32,410 bases of DNA from Deltaproteobacteria bacterium. Lineage in GTDB: Bacteria > Desulfobacterota > Desulfuromonadia > Geobacterales > Pseudopelobacteraceae. Of this stretch, positions 1 to 9,285 are shown in pieces; position 1 is the first letter of the stretch, and each line of letters starts with the position of its first letter. The notes under the pieces are model-generated. The model was given only the letters and a program-made list of their open reading frames with translations, was not told the DNA's origin and made no database searches. Position numbers and translations under genes: made by a program. The stretch lies in assembly GCA_021782545.1 (NCBI GenBank), contig JAJXUW010000012.1:1-32410 (forward strand), read 5' to 3'.

Positions 1-1291
<1,291 letters not shown>

Positions 1292-1348
1292 GGGAAATCC
1301 TCCGGTAACCGTACGATGGTCTTGAATAACGCTGCTTGAAATTATCGA

Positions 1349-1378
1349 AAAGTAACATACCTTGCCGCGCCGGGACAA
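1349..1378 (-). promoter_or_regulatory. Possible promoter for ftsH
   Basis: On the minus strand, TTGTCC and TACTTT are separated by 18 bases, and a TG dinucleotide precedes the -10 in extended -10 style. It lies in the tilS-ftsH gap. The -10 match is weak and no heat-shock sigma-32 consensus is obvious, so this is tentative. ftsH may simply be read through from tilS. Confidence 0.25.
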
Positions 1379-1404
1379 GGGTTTTAACCACAGGTATACC
1401 GATA

Positions 1405-2823
1405 TCAGGCGTCGGGAAAAAGTGGCAATCGCTCGTGTCCAAGCAGGGTAAGCCGGGTGCCGCTGGCTGCCCCCGCAGGCAACAGGGCCAGCCGGCATCT
1501 ACGCAGGGGAGGCAGCCAGAGCGGGGTGCCATTGCACAAGAGCAGCGGCAGGCAGGGCCTCAGATGGCGTGGCAGTTTGGCATCAATCAGAATATCGCGT
1601 GCCAGGCGGCTGCCGCTCATACCCAGGGGGGCCAGCCGGTCGTTGCCGTGGACCGGTCGCAGTTCCCACGGGAAGGGGGCTGTCTGGTCGTCAATGTACG
1701 TGACATAGGGCGGCAAGTCATTCCAACTTGCCGGCACGGTGGCCTGTTCCACCAGCAGCCGGAGACCGTTTCCCAGATCATACCGCCCTGGCCCGGTGAT
1801 GGTGGTGGGTTCGGGCGGCTGCGGGCGTAACCGTTCACGCTGGGTGAGCAGCAGCCGGTCGTTGACGAGCAGTGCGGTGAGCCCTTTGGGGAGCGCGGTC
1901 CTTCCGCCGGTTTGTCCTGCCTGCAGCAAGTGATCCATGGCCAGGCAGTGTTTGCGCTCTATCCGTCTCAAATCGCCGCTGACAGTCGTAATAGCCAGTC
2001 GATACAGCCGCAGCCGCATGGCCAGCGGGTGGCATTGGAGCGGTTCTCTGGGCAGGGCGGCCCAGCCGTCGCCTGCCGTTGCCAGCTGCAGCCAGACGGT
2101 GTTGGTCATCTGTTCCAGCAGTTGCTCGTCCTCCCGCAGAAGGGCGGCAGTGGCGGCCAGACGTGCGGAGATGGCCGGGTTGTAGGTTGCCAGGAGCGGC
2201 AGCAGTTCATGACGCACCCGGTTGCGCAGAAAGGAACGGTCCCGGTTGCTGCTGTCCTCGCGGAAGGTGAGTCCCTGACAGGCCAGGTGGGCGTGAAGTT
2301 CGTTGCGGTGTAACCCGAGTAGCGGCCGGATAATGGCCAATCCGCTGTTTGGTGACATGGCGGTGAGCCCGGCGGTACCGGCGCCGCGCAGGAGCCGTAG
2401 CAGGAGTGTTTCTGCCTGATCATCGGCATGGTGGGCCACCGCCACCGCTGCGGCCCCATGCTGTTGGCGGAGTTCCTCGAAAAAGGCGTAACGCGCATGG
2501 CGGCCCGCCTCTTCCAGCGACAGCCGGCTGCGTTGCGCCAGGCTACGCACATCCACCTGCCGTACCTCATAGGGAAGGCCATAGTGGGAGGCTACCCCCT
2601 TGACAAACTGTTCGTCGGCATCGCTCTCGGCTCCACGCAACGAGTGATTCAGATGGGCCACAATCAGCCGAAGAGGATAACATGGGAGTGTTGCCAGCAG
2701 GTCCAGCAGGGCTACAGAGTCGGCCCCACCGGAAACCGCAACGATCAGGCAGTCTCCTGGCTGGCACAGGTCGTGTTCACGCAGGGTATTTTCAATACGG
2801 CTATGGAGTGTGGGTCGTGTCAT
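1405..2823 (-). CDS. tilS: tRNA(Ile)-lysidine synthase TilS
   Basis: TilS uses ATP and lysine to modify C34 of the CAU-anticodon tRNA-Ile to lysidine, so that it reads AUA and is charged with isoleucine. The N-terminal PP-loop ATPase motif SGGADS is at about residues 31-36. It is followed by the family signatures HLNHSLRG and [18 protein letters not shown], and by a C-terminal region matching the TilS substrate-binding domains. The length is 472 aa from the chosen ATG. An in-frame ATG at 2850 would add nine residues. Neither start has a clear ribosome site; I preferred the shorter form because the PP-loop sits close to the N-terminus in this family. It is followed by ftsH, a frequent arrangement. 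Confidence 0.93.
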   Translation of the reverse strand: MTRPTLHSRIENTLREHDLCQPGDCLIVAVSGGADSVALLDLLATLPCYPLRLIVAHLNHSLRGAESDADEQFVKGVASHYGLPYEVRQVDVRSLAQRSRLSLEEAGRHARYAFFEELRQQHGAAAVAVAHHADDQAETLLLRLLRGAGTAGLTAMSPNSGLAIIRPLLGLHRNELHAHLACQGLTFREDSSNRDRSFLRNRVRHELLPLLATYNPAISARLAATAALLREDEQLLEQMTNTVWLQLATAGDGWAALPREPLQCHPLAMRLRLYRLAITTVSGDLRRIERKHCLAMDHLLQAGQTGGRTALPKGLTALLVNDRLLLTQRERLRPQPPEPTTITGPGRYDLGNGLRLLVEQATVPASWNDLPPYVTYIDDQTAPFPWELRPVHGNDRLAPLGMSGSRLARDILIDAKLPRHLRPCLPLLLCNGTPLWLPPLRRCRLALLPAGAASGTRLTLLGHERLPLFPDA

Positions 2824-2878
2824 TGGGTCATGTGGTCGTTTAACAACCATACTGAGCAGGATCGGAGTGGTGCCAACA

Positions 2879-3151
2879 ATGCAAACAATGCCCCTGATAC
2901 ATCGCCTGTCTGCAACAGAGCCGTCCGTGGTGTTGCGGCCGGTGGGGCAGAAAGGGGAAGAGGCCTCTCCCCGGGAACGCCGGCCGTTTCGGGGGGGACG
3001 TATGCCACAAGCCCTACCTGAAGATCAGGTGACCTTTTCTGGGGCAGCCATGCAGAGCCAACCGCAGAAGCCGTCGCCGGCGGTTTCCGCCCAGGAGAGG
3101 GCCGCCCTGTTGGGTGCACAGACCGTAACACGTTTTTCGGTCTACGGCTAG
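2879..3151 (+). CDS. Small unrecognised protein (90 aa), likely disordered
   Basis: I do not recognise this family. The ORF begins at an ATG preceded by GGAG about 11 bases upstream. It runs 90 codons and stops four bases before the corA stop, so the two genes converge. By hand count 59 of 90 codons end in G or C, in keeping with genuine genes here. The product is rich in Pro, Arg, Gln, Glu and Ala, has no membrane segment or signal peptide, and looks disordered in its first two thirds. Its C-terminal part (PEDQVTFSG, then SAQERAALLG and a final RFSVYG) looks like a short conserved motif rather than random read-through. The minus-strand ORF over the same bases looks like a shadow. It is divergent from tilS. 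Function unknown; moderately confident it is real. Confidence 0.55.
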   Translation: MQTMPLIHRLSATEPSVVLRPVGQKGEEASPRERRPFRGGRMPQALPEDQVTFSGAAMQSQPQKPSPAVSAQERAALLGAQTVTRFSVYG

Positions 3152-3155
3152 CGGC

Positions 3156-4229
3156 CTAAAGCCAACGTTTGTGTCTGAAATAGCCGATCATGCCCAGCGA
3201 GAGCCCGATCATCACCAGCCAGACATACAGATAGCCGTGCTGCCATTGCAACTCAGGGATATCTTTGAAGTTCATGCCGTACAGACCCACGATGAAGGTG
3301 AGTGGCAGAAAGATCGTGCCGACGATGGTAAGAAATTTCATAATCTCGTTGGTGCGGTTGCTGATACTGGAGAGATAGAGATCGAGCATCCCAGCAAGCA
3401 GGTCACGGTAGGTCTCTATCGTATCGATGGCCTGAATGGTGTGGTCGTAGACATCCCTCAGATAGACACGGGTCGTCCCTGCGATGAGATCGCTATCTCC
3501 CCGTTCCAGGAAGGAGAGGACCTCCCGCAACGGCCAGATTGACTTGCGCAGGTAGATGATCTGTTTCTTCAACTCGTTGAGTTGCACGAGTACCTGGGGG
3601 GCGGGGTGGAGCGCCACCTCTTCCTCAAGTTCCAGCAGACGCTCGCCGAAATTTTCCAACACGCTGAAATAGCCGTCGACAATGGCATCGAGCAGCCCAT
3701 AGGCCAGGTAATCCGCCCCTTGCGACCGTAAATGCCCCTTGCCATGGCGTAGCCGGTCGCGGATAGAGCCAAAGGCATCGCCGCGGAGTCCCTCCTGAAA
3801 GGTAACGACGTAATTTTGTCCCAGCACCAGGCTGAGTTGTTCCGAGGCAAACCCGTTTTCCGGTTGCGGCAGCAGCATCCGCATCACCACAAACAGGTAG
3901 TCGCCGTAGTCTTCCACCTTCGGTCGCTGGATCGTGCTGACAATATCCTCCTGCACCAGGGGGTGCAGGTGGCGGCATTCCCCTAGGGCGCGAATGGTCT
4001 CGATGTCATGCACCCCTTCCACATTAATCCAGGTGACGCAGGTGTCTGAAAACGTCGTGTCGCAAACCGTGCCGCTAGCAAGCGGCTCTTCGCGGAAGTT
4101 CGTCTCGTCAAACTGGATGAGGGTGATACTGGCCGCTGCCGCTGGGGTCTCGCCGATATGCACCAGGGTGCCGGGTGGCAGACCGGCCTTGATTGCACGG
4201 GTTTTTATGAGGTGGTTAGCTCGCATCAT
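3156..4229 (-). CDS. corA: Magnesium/cobalt transporter CorA
   Basis: CorA is a pentameric inner-membrane channel for Mg2+ (also Co2+ and Ni2+). The 357-aa product has the large soluble N-terminal domain (PKVEDYGDYLFVVMRM is a typical core stretch), a long helical stalk, and two C-terminal membrane helices at about 295-316 and 332-352. The signature YGMNF (GMN at 318-320) lies directly after the first helix, and the tail ends in the basic residues RHKRWL. The N-terminus is somewhat extended. It starts two bases after the pfkA stop (TGA-GT-ATG), so translation is probably coupled and it is the last gene of the glgP-rarA-pfkA-corA operon. A second ATG directly follows the first. The family is certain; the ion preference is inferred. 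Confidence 0.94.
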   Translation of the reverse strand: MMRANHLIKTRAIKAGLPPGTLVHIGETPAAAASITLIQFDETNFREEPLASGTVCDTTFSDTCVTWINVEGVHDIETIRALGECRHLHPLVQEDIVSTIQRPKVEDYGDYLFVVMRMLLPQPENGFASEQLSLVLGQNYVVTFQEGLRGDAFGSIRDRLRHGKGHLRSQGADYLAYGLLDAIVDGYFSVLENFGERLLELEEEVALHPAPQVLVQLNELKKQIIYLRKSIWPLREVLSFLERGDSDLIAGTTRVYLRDVYDHTIQAIDTIETYRDLLAGMLDLYLSSISNRTNEIMKFLTIVGTIFLPLTFIVGLYGMNFKDIPELQWQHGYLYVWLVMIGLSLGMIGYFRHKRWL

Positions 4230-4231
4230 AC

Positions 4232-5191
4232 TCAGATCCCCAGCACCTCGGCCATCTTCAATAGCTCATCCTGCGGCCGTTTTTCTCCTTTGACCACCGC
4301 CTCCAGCAGGGTGGTTACCATGGCGTGGCACGAGAGTCCCACCATGACGCCTTTGCTGCCGGCAAGCAGCAGTTCCACCGCCTTTTTGCCAAAGCGGCTG
4401 CCCAACAGACGGTCGAATACGGTGGGGGAGCCGCCCCGCTGGTAGTGCCCCAGCACGGTGACCCGTACCTCGAAGCCGATGGCGTCCTTGATGCTGGCGG
4501 CCAGTTCATGGGCCTGTCCGGCCCCTTCGGCCATGATGATGATGGCGTTGCTGCGCCCCTCCTGATGCCGTTGGCGCAGTTGGCTACACATCTCCGACAG
4601 GTCGAACTCAACCTCAGGCACGATGGCGAACTCGGCACCGGTGGCAACGGCCGAGGTTGAGGCCAGATACCCTGAATTGCGGCCCATCACCTCCACAATA
4701 AAGGCACGGTCGTGGGAGGAGGCGGTATCTTTTATGCAGTCCACGGCGTAGATGATATTGTTCAGGGCCGTATCCACTCCCAAGGCCATGTCGGTAAAGG
4801 GGATGTCGTTGTCGATGCTGGCCGGGATGCCGATCACCGGGAAACCCAGCTGATCCAGTGCTAAGGCGCCGTTTAAGGAACCGTCGCCTCCCACCACAAT
4901 CAAGCCTTCAACCCCTTCCTGCAGCAGGTTGTCAAGGGCCTTCTGGCGTCCCTGCGCAGTGCGGAATTCCTGGCTGCGGGCCGATTGCAGAAAGGTGCCG
5001 CCCCGTTGCATAGTACCTGCCACGGCAAGGGTATCGAGAGGGATATAGTCGTTTTTGAGCAGGCCGGCGTACCCCTTGCGGTAGCCGATCATCGCCACAT
5101 TTTTTGAGATGGCGGTACGGGCCGCAGCCCGGATGGTGGCGTTCATCCCGGAACAGTCGCCGCCGCTGGTCAGGATGGCGATTTTTTTCAT
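4232..5191 (-). CDS. pfkA: 6-phosphofructokinase, ATP type
   Basis: Phosphorylates fructose 6-phosphate to fructose 1,6-bisphosphate, the committed step of glycolysis. The 319-aa length is that of the classic bacterial PfkA subunit. Visible motifs are the ATP-site LTSGGDCSGMN near the start, GGDGS at 101-105, IDND at 126-129 with catalytic Asp127, MGRNSGYLA, and LGHYQRGGSPT. Gly104 in GGDGS is the residue expected for ATP users (Asp there marks pyrophosphate users). The loop before the catalytic Asp reads PASIDND rather than the commoner PGTIDND, a mild deviation. The start codon overlaps the rarA stop by four bases (ATGA), and corA follows after two bases. Confidence 0.95.
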   Translation of the reverse strand: MKKIAILTSGGDCSGMNATIRAAARTAISKNVAMIGYRKGYAGLLKNDYIPLDTLAVAGTMQRGGTFLQSARSQEFRTAQGRQKALDNLLQEGVEGLIVVGGDGSLNGALALDQLGFPVIGIPASIDNDIPFTDMALGVDTALNNIIYAVDCIKDTASSHDRAFIVEVMGRNSGYLASTSAVATGAEFAIVPEVEFDLSEMCSQLRQRHQEGRSNAIIIMAEGAGQAHELAASIKDAIGFEVRVTVLGHYQRGGSPTVFDRLLGSRFGKKAVELLLAGSKGVMVGLSCHAMVTTLLEAVVKGEKRPQDELLKMAEVLGI

Positions 5192-6525
5192 GGCTTTCTC
5201 CGGTTGTCTGCGGATTGGCGTATCCAGGCCATCCGCTCGACAATGTTCTTTTCGTAACCGTGCCCTTTCGGCTCGTAAAACTTCCGACCTTGCAGTTTTT
5301 CCGGCAGGTATTCCTGCTGGGCATAGCCGCCCTCATAGTCGTGGGCGTACTGGTACCCCTGGTGATACCCCAGTTCCTTCATCAGTTTGGTGGGGGCGTT
5401 GCGGATATGCAGCGGCACCTCCAGCGCCCCTGATCTGCGTACCTCAGCCAGGGCGGCGTCGATCCCCAGATAGGAGGCGTTGGATTTGGGGGCGGTAGCC
5501 AGGTAGGTGACCGCCTGCCCCAGGATGATCCTGCCTTCGGGCATCCCCACCATCTGGAAGGCCTGCAGGGCGGCAGTGGCGATCTGCAGGGCGCGGGGGT
5601 CGGCGTTGCCGATATCCTCTGAGGCCAGGATGATCATGCGACGCAGGATGAAGAGCGGGTCTTCGCCCGCCTCCAGCATGCGGGCCAGCCAGTAGAGGGC
5701 GGCATCCGGGTCGCTGCCCCGCATCGATTTGATGAAGGCCGAGATGACGTTGTAGTGTTCCTCGCCCCCCTTGTCGTACAGAAGCGTCTTCTGTTGCAGT
5801 GCCTCCTGCATGGTATCCAGGGTGATTTCTGTGCCCTGCACGAGGCCTGCGGCCACCTCCAGGGTGTTGAGCGCCTTGCGGCCATCCCCCTGGGCTGCCT
5901 CGGCCAGAAATGCCACGGCCTCGTCGCTGATGGTCAGTTCGAGGTTCCCCAGCCCCTGTTCCCGATCAGCCAGTGCACGCCCGATCAGCTGCGAGAGTTC
6001 TTCCGGCTGCAACTGCTGCAGCCGTAAGACTCGGCAGCGGGAGAGCAGGGGGGCGATCACCTCGAAGGAGGGGTTCTCGGTGGTGGCGCCGATGACGGTC
6101 ACCAGCCCTTTTTCCACCGCTGGCAGAAAGGCGTCCTGCTGGGCCTTGTTGAAGCGGTGGATCTCATCCACAAACAGGATGGTGCGGTGGCCGGCGCGGG
6201 CCGCATCTTCGGCTTCCTTGAATATCTCACGCACCTCTTTGACCCCGGCCATGATAGCCGAAAAAAAGACGAAGCGTGCCTTGGTCTCCTGGGCCAGGAT
6301 ATGGGCCAGGGTGGTCTTGCCGCAGCCGGGTGGGCCCCAGAAGATCAGCGAGGGTACCCGGTCGGTCTCGATCATGGCGCGGAGCGCCTTGCCCGGCCCC
6401 AATAGATGCTCCTGGCCGTAGAACTCCCCAAGGCTGCGTGGTCGCATCCGCTCGGCAAGGGGAGCGGTACTGGCGGCGGTTGAAGGGGCTGGCGTTTCAA
6501 ATAAGGTAGGCGTACACGGGGTCAC
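5188..6525 (-). CDS. rarA: Replication-associated recombination protein RarA (MgsA), AAA+ ATPase
   Basis: RarA is a clamp-loader-like AAA+ ATPase that acts at stalled replication forks and interacts with SSB. The 445-aa protein has the N-terminal ARMRP-like box (ERMRPRSLGEFYGQEHLLG), Walker A GPPGCGKT at 64-71, Walker B FVDEIH near 118-123, and the sensor region GATTENPSF. The family-typical C-terminal tetramerisation region contains MRGSDPDAALYWLARML and YLGIDAALAEVR. I chose the GTG start because it gives the usual spacing of about 25 residues before the RMRP box; it overlaps the glgP stop (GTGA). The 3' end overlaps pfkA. Its position between two carbohydrate genes is unusual for a DNA-maintenance gene. 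Confidence 0.94.
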   Translation of the reverse strand: MTPCTPTLFETPAPSTAASTAPLAERMRPRSLGEFYGQEHLLGPGKALRAMIETDRVPSLIFWGPPGCGKTTLAHILAQETKARFVFFSAIMAGVKEVREIFKEAEDAARAGHRTILFVDEIHRFNKAQQDAFLPAVEKGLVTVIGATTENPSFEVIAPLLSRCRVLRLQQLQPEELSQLIGRALADREQGLGNLELTISDEAVAFLAEAAQGDGRKALNTLEVAAGLVQGTEITLDTMQEALQQKTLLYDKGGEEHYNVISAFIKSMRGSDPDAALYWLARMLEAGEDPLFILRRMIILASEDIGNADPRALQIATAALQAFQMVGMPEGRIILGQAVTYLATAPKSNASYLGIDAALAEVRRSGALEVPLHIRNAPTKLMKELGYHQGYQYAHDYEGGYAQQEYLPEKLQGRKFYEPKGHGYEKNIVERMAWIRQSADNRRKP

Positions 6526-9014
6526 CAGTGAAATACCCCCTGGTGTTTGATCTCTTGCGGTTCGATCTGCCAGATGTCACTGGCGTATTCAGCAATGGTG
6601 CGGTCGCTGGAGAACTTGCCCATGCCGGCGGTGTTGAGAATGGAACGGCGGGCCCATTGTTCCGGATTCATGTACAACCGGTCCACCTCGGCCTGGGCAT
6701 CCAGGTAGGCATCAAAATCGGCCAGCAGCAGATAGTAGTCGGAGTTCAGCAGTTGATCCACCAAAGGGCGGAACATCCCCTGCTGGTCCCCGGCAGAGAA
6801 CATGCCGGAGTTGATCTGATCAATCACCTGCTTAAGTGCAGGCTGCCGATAGTAGTAGTCCAGCGGCCGATACCCCTCGTTGCGGAGTCTGGCGGCACCC
6901 GTGGCATCCAGGCCGAAGATGAAGATGTTGTCGTTGCCCACCTCTTCCATGATCTCGATATTGGCGCCATCCAGAGTGCCGATGGTAAGCGCCCCGTTCA
7001 GGGCGTACTTCATGTTGCCGGTGCCGGAGGCCTCGGTGCCGGCGGTGGAGATCTGCTCGGACAGATCCGCGGCCGGGAAGATCAGCTCGGCCAGCGAGAC
7101 GCTGTAGTTGGCCAGGAAGGTGACCTTCAGTTGTTGGTTGGTGGCCGGATCGTTGTTGATCACGTTGGCCACCCCGTTGATCAGGCGGATGATCAGTTTG
7201 GCACTGGCATAGGAGGGGGCAGCCTTGCCGCTGAACAATACCGTTCGCGGCGGCAACCCCAGGCCGGGATACTCTTTCAGCCGGTTGTACTGGGCGATGA
7301 CCTGCATGATATTCAGCAACTGGCGCTTGTACTCGTGTATTCGTTTGGTCTGGCAGTCGAACAGCGAGTCGGGTGAAACCTGGAGGCAGTTGTGTTTATA
7401 GATATAGTCGGCCAGGCGCTGTTTGTTGAGACGCTTGATCTCCATCCAGCGTTTGCGGAAGCTACTGTCTTCGGCCAGCGGGGTCAGGTTGCGCAGCTCA
7501 TCCAGGTTGCGGGTCCAGCCATCGCCGATCGCCTCGCTGATCAGATCGGAGAGGTACGGATTGCAGTGACGCAGCCAACGGCGCTGGGTGATGCCGTTGG
7601 TCTTGTTGTTGAACCGATCTGGCCACAGTTCGTAGAACTCCTTGAACAGATCCTGCTGCAGGATAGCGCTGTGCAGGGCAGAGACGCCGTTTACCGAGTG
7701 GCTGGCCACGATGGCCAGGTGGGCCATCCGTACCCGTTTCTCGCCGAACTCGTCGATGAGCGACATCCGCTGCAGCCGTCCCGGGTCGTCCGGAAAACGT
7801 GTGGCAACCTCGGCCATCAAGCGGTCGTTTATCTCATAGATGAGCATCAGGTGGCGGGGCAGCAGGCGTTCAAGCATGGTTACCGGCCAGGTTTCCAGCG
7901 CCTCCTGCAGGACGGTGTGGTTGGTGTAGGCGAATGTTTGGGTGGTAATCCGCCAGGCGTCTTCCCAGCAGAGCAGCTTTTCATCGATAAGAATCCGCAT
8001 CAGTTCAGGGATGGCCAGAACCGGATGGGTGTCGTTCAGTTGAATGGCGACTTTGTCCGGCAGCATCTGCAGGTCATCATGTTTTTTCGCGAAGCGGTAG
8101 AAGATGTCCTGCATGGTGGCGGAGGCCAGGAAGTACTCCTGGCGCAGGCGCAGCTCCTTTCCCTCGGCCACGTGATCGGCCGGGTAGAGCACCTTGGAGA
8201 TGTTCTCGGTCTTCATCTTCGATTCGACCGAGCCGATGTAGTTGCCTTCGTTAAAGAAGCGCAGGTCAAACTCCCGGCTGGATTTGGCGCTCCACAGGCG
8301 CATGGTGTTGACGGTGTCATTGCAATAGCCTGGTATCGGAAAATCGTAGGCCAGGGCCATGACCTCGTCGTACTCCACCCAGGTATGGCGTTTGCTGCCG
8401 TCCCGGTCGGTAAAATCCACCACGCGGCCGCCAAACCGGACCGGGTGCAGGTGCTCCTGGCGGTCGAATTCCCAGGGGTTTGGATAGCGCAACCAGTTGT
8501 CCGGTACCTCTACCTGGGCGCCATCAATAACCTTCTGGTAGAACATGCCGTATTCGTAGCGGATGCCGTAACCGTAGGCCGGCAGCTGCATGGTGGCCAG
8601 TGAGTCGAGGAAGCAGGCTGCCAGGCGTCCCAGACCGCCATTGCCTAATCCCGCGTCCCATTCCGTTGTCTGCAGCTCCTCAATGCTCAGGCCCAGTTCC
8701 TTGAGAGCGGCATCCCACTGTTCCATCAGCCCCAGGTTGATGAGGGCGTTACTTAAGGTCCTGCCCATCAGGAATTCCATGGAGAGGTAATACACCCGTT
8801 TGGCATCGTTTTTATAATAGGACTGCTGGGTGTCCAGCCAGCGTTCGGCCAACTGGTCGCGTACAGCGTAAGCCAGGGCCATGTAGAGGTCGGGTCTGGT
8901 GGCGGAGTACTTATCCTTTACCAATGTGTGATGCAGGTGGTACAGAAACGAACGTTGCAGGTCGGCGACAGTCGGGGCTGGGTAGGTCGATTGCGACGGC
9001 TGGGCTGGCGACAT
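6522..9014 (-). CDS. glgP: Glycogen/alpha-glucan phosphorylase
   Basis: A PLP enzyme that releases glucose 1-phosphate from the non-reducing ends of glycogen. From the chosen start it is 830 aa, within the usual 810-840 range. Family stretches include YYLSMEFLMGR near the N-terminus, GNGGLGRLAACFLDS, GYGIRYEYGMF, NDTHPVLAIPELMR, and near the C-terminus EASGTGNMKYALNG, whose Lys (about residue 669) carries PLP. The ORF could extend to an ATG at 9134. However, a near-consensus promoter at 9054-9082 predicts transcription starting near the ATG at 9047, so I chose the ATG at 9014, which has AAAGG upstream. It is the first gene of the operon with rarA, pfkA and corA. Glucan phosphorylase is certain; the physiological glucan is inferred. 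Confidence 0.96.
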   Translation of the reverse strand: MSPAQPSQSTYPAPTVADLQRSFLYHLHHTLVKDKYSATRPDLYMALAYAVRDQLAERWLDTQQSYYKNDAKRVYYLSMEFLMGRTLSNALINLGLMEQWDAALKELGLSIEELQTTEWDAGLGNGGLGRLAACFLDSLATMQLPAYGYGIRYEYGMFYQKVIDGAQVEVPDNWLRYPNPWEFDRQEHLHPVRFGGRVVDFTDRDGSKRHTWVEYDEVMALAYDFPIPGYCNDTVNTMRLWSAKSSREFDLRFFNEGNYIGSVESKMKTENISKVLYPADHVAEGKELRLRQEYFLASATMQDIFYRFAKKHDDLQMLPDKVAIQLNDTHPVLAIPELMRILIDEKLLCWEDAWRITTQTFAYTNHTVLQEALETWPVTMLERLLPRHLMLIYEINDRLMAEVATRFPDDPGRLQRMSLIDEFGEKRVRMAHLAIVASHSVNGVSALHSAILQQDLFKEFYELWPDRFNNKTNGITQRRWLRHCNPYLSDLISEAIGDGWTRNLDELRNLTPLAEDSSFRKRWMEIKRLNKQRLADYIYKHNCLQVSPDSLFDCQTKRIHEYKRQLLNIMQVIAQYNRLKEYPGLGLPPRTVLFSGKAAPSYASAKLIIRLINGVANVINNDPATNQQLKVTFLANYSVSLAELIFPAADLSEQISTAGTEASGTGNMKYALNGALTIGTLDGANIEIMEEVGNDNIFIFGLDATGAARLRNEGYRPLDYYYRQPALKQVIDQINSGMFSAGDQQGMFRPLVDQLLNSDYYLLLADFDAYLDAQAEVDRLYMNPEQWARRSILNTAGMGKFSSDRTIAEYASDIWQIEPQEIKHQGVFHW

Positions 9015-9053
9015 GGCTAAACCTTTGCGGGAGGTAATGTCTGTCATCGCAAG

Positions 9054-9082
9054 AGTATACCGGTAAAGAACGATTGCTTCAA
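9054..9082 (-). promoter_or_regulatory. Sigma-70-type promoter for glgP-rarA-pfkA-corA
   Basis: On the minus strand TTGAAG and TATACT are separated by exactly 17 bases. The -10 is near-perfect. Transcription would begin close to 9047, leaving a short leader before the glgP ATG at 9014. It is back to back with the ilvD promoter. Read directly from sequence; activity is inferred. Confidence 0.7.
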
Positions 9083-9179
9083 GCCGGCTCAATGAAAAAC
9101 AGTTGAACGGGAGCAGCGCTGCTTGTTTGGCCATAATCGGCGATTATATGAAAACTGGCACCATCTGTCCGTATCGCGG

Positions 9180-9208
9180 TTGACACTCCGTTGGCGGTGT
9201 ATTAAAGT
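9180..9208 (+). promoter_or_regulatory. Sigma-70-type promoter for ilvD
   Basis: A perfect TTGACA -35 and a TAAAGT -10 are separated by 17 bases. Transcription would start near 9215, giving a leader of about 70 bases. That is too short for a T-box, and no attenuator-like terminator is visible. ilvD itself has GGGAG seven bases before its ATG. Confidence 0.7.
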
Positions 9209-9285
9209 AATTTTTTCGATGGAAGCTGGCAAAGCCCCTGATTTGACAGCAACAAACTAATTTTAAGGCTTTTGGGAGTCTGTGT

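Noticed and set aside
2820-3131. Minus-strand frame of 103 codons upstream of tilS
   Set aside because: It overlaps the better-supported plus-strand ORF, lacks a ribosome site, and its product is Pro/Arg-rich without any motif, as expected of a shadow.
3119-3147. Overlapping inverted repeats (AGACCG/CGGTCT and CCGTA/TACGG) at the corA convergence, considered as a terminator
   Set aside because: The stems are short, mutually exclusive and have long loops, and no T run follows on either strand.
9219-9260. Thirteen-residue ATG frame in the ilvD leader, considered as an attenuator peptide
   Set aside because: It has no ribosome site, only one Leu codon and no Ile or Val codon, and no terminator hairpin follows.
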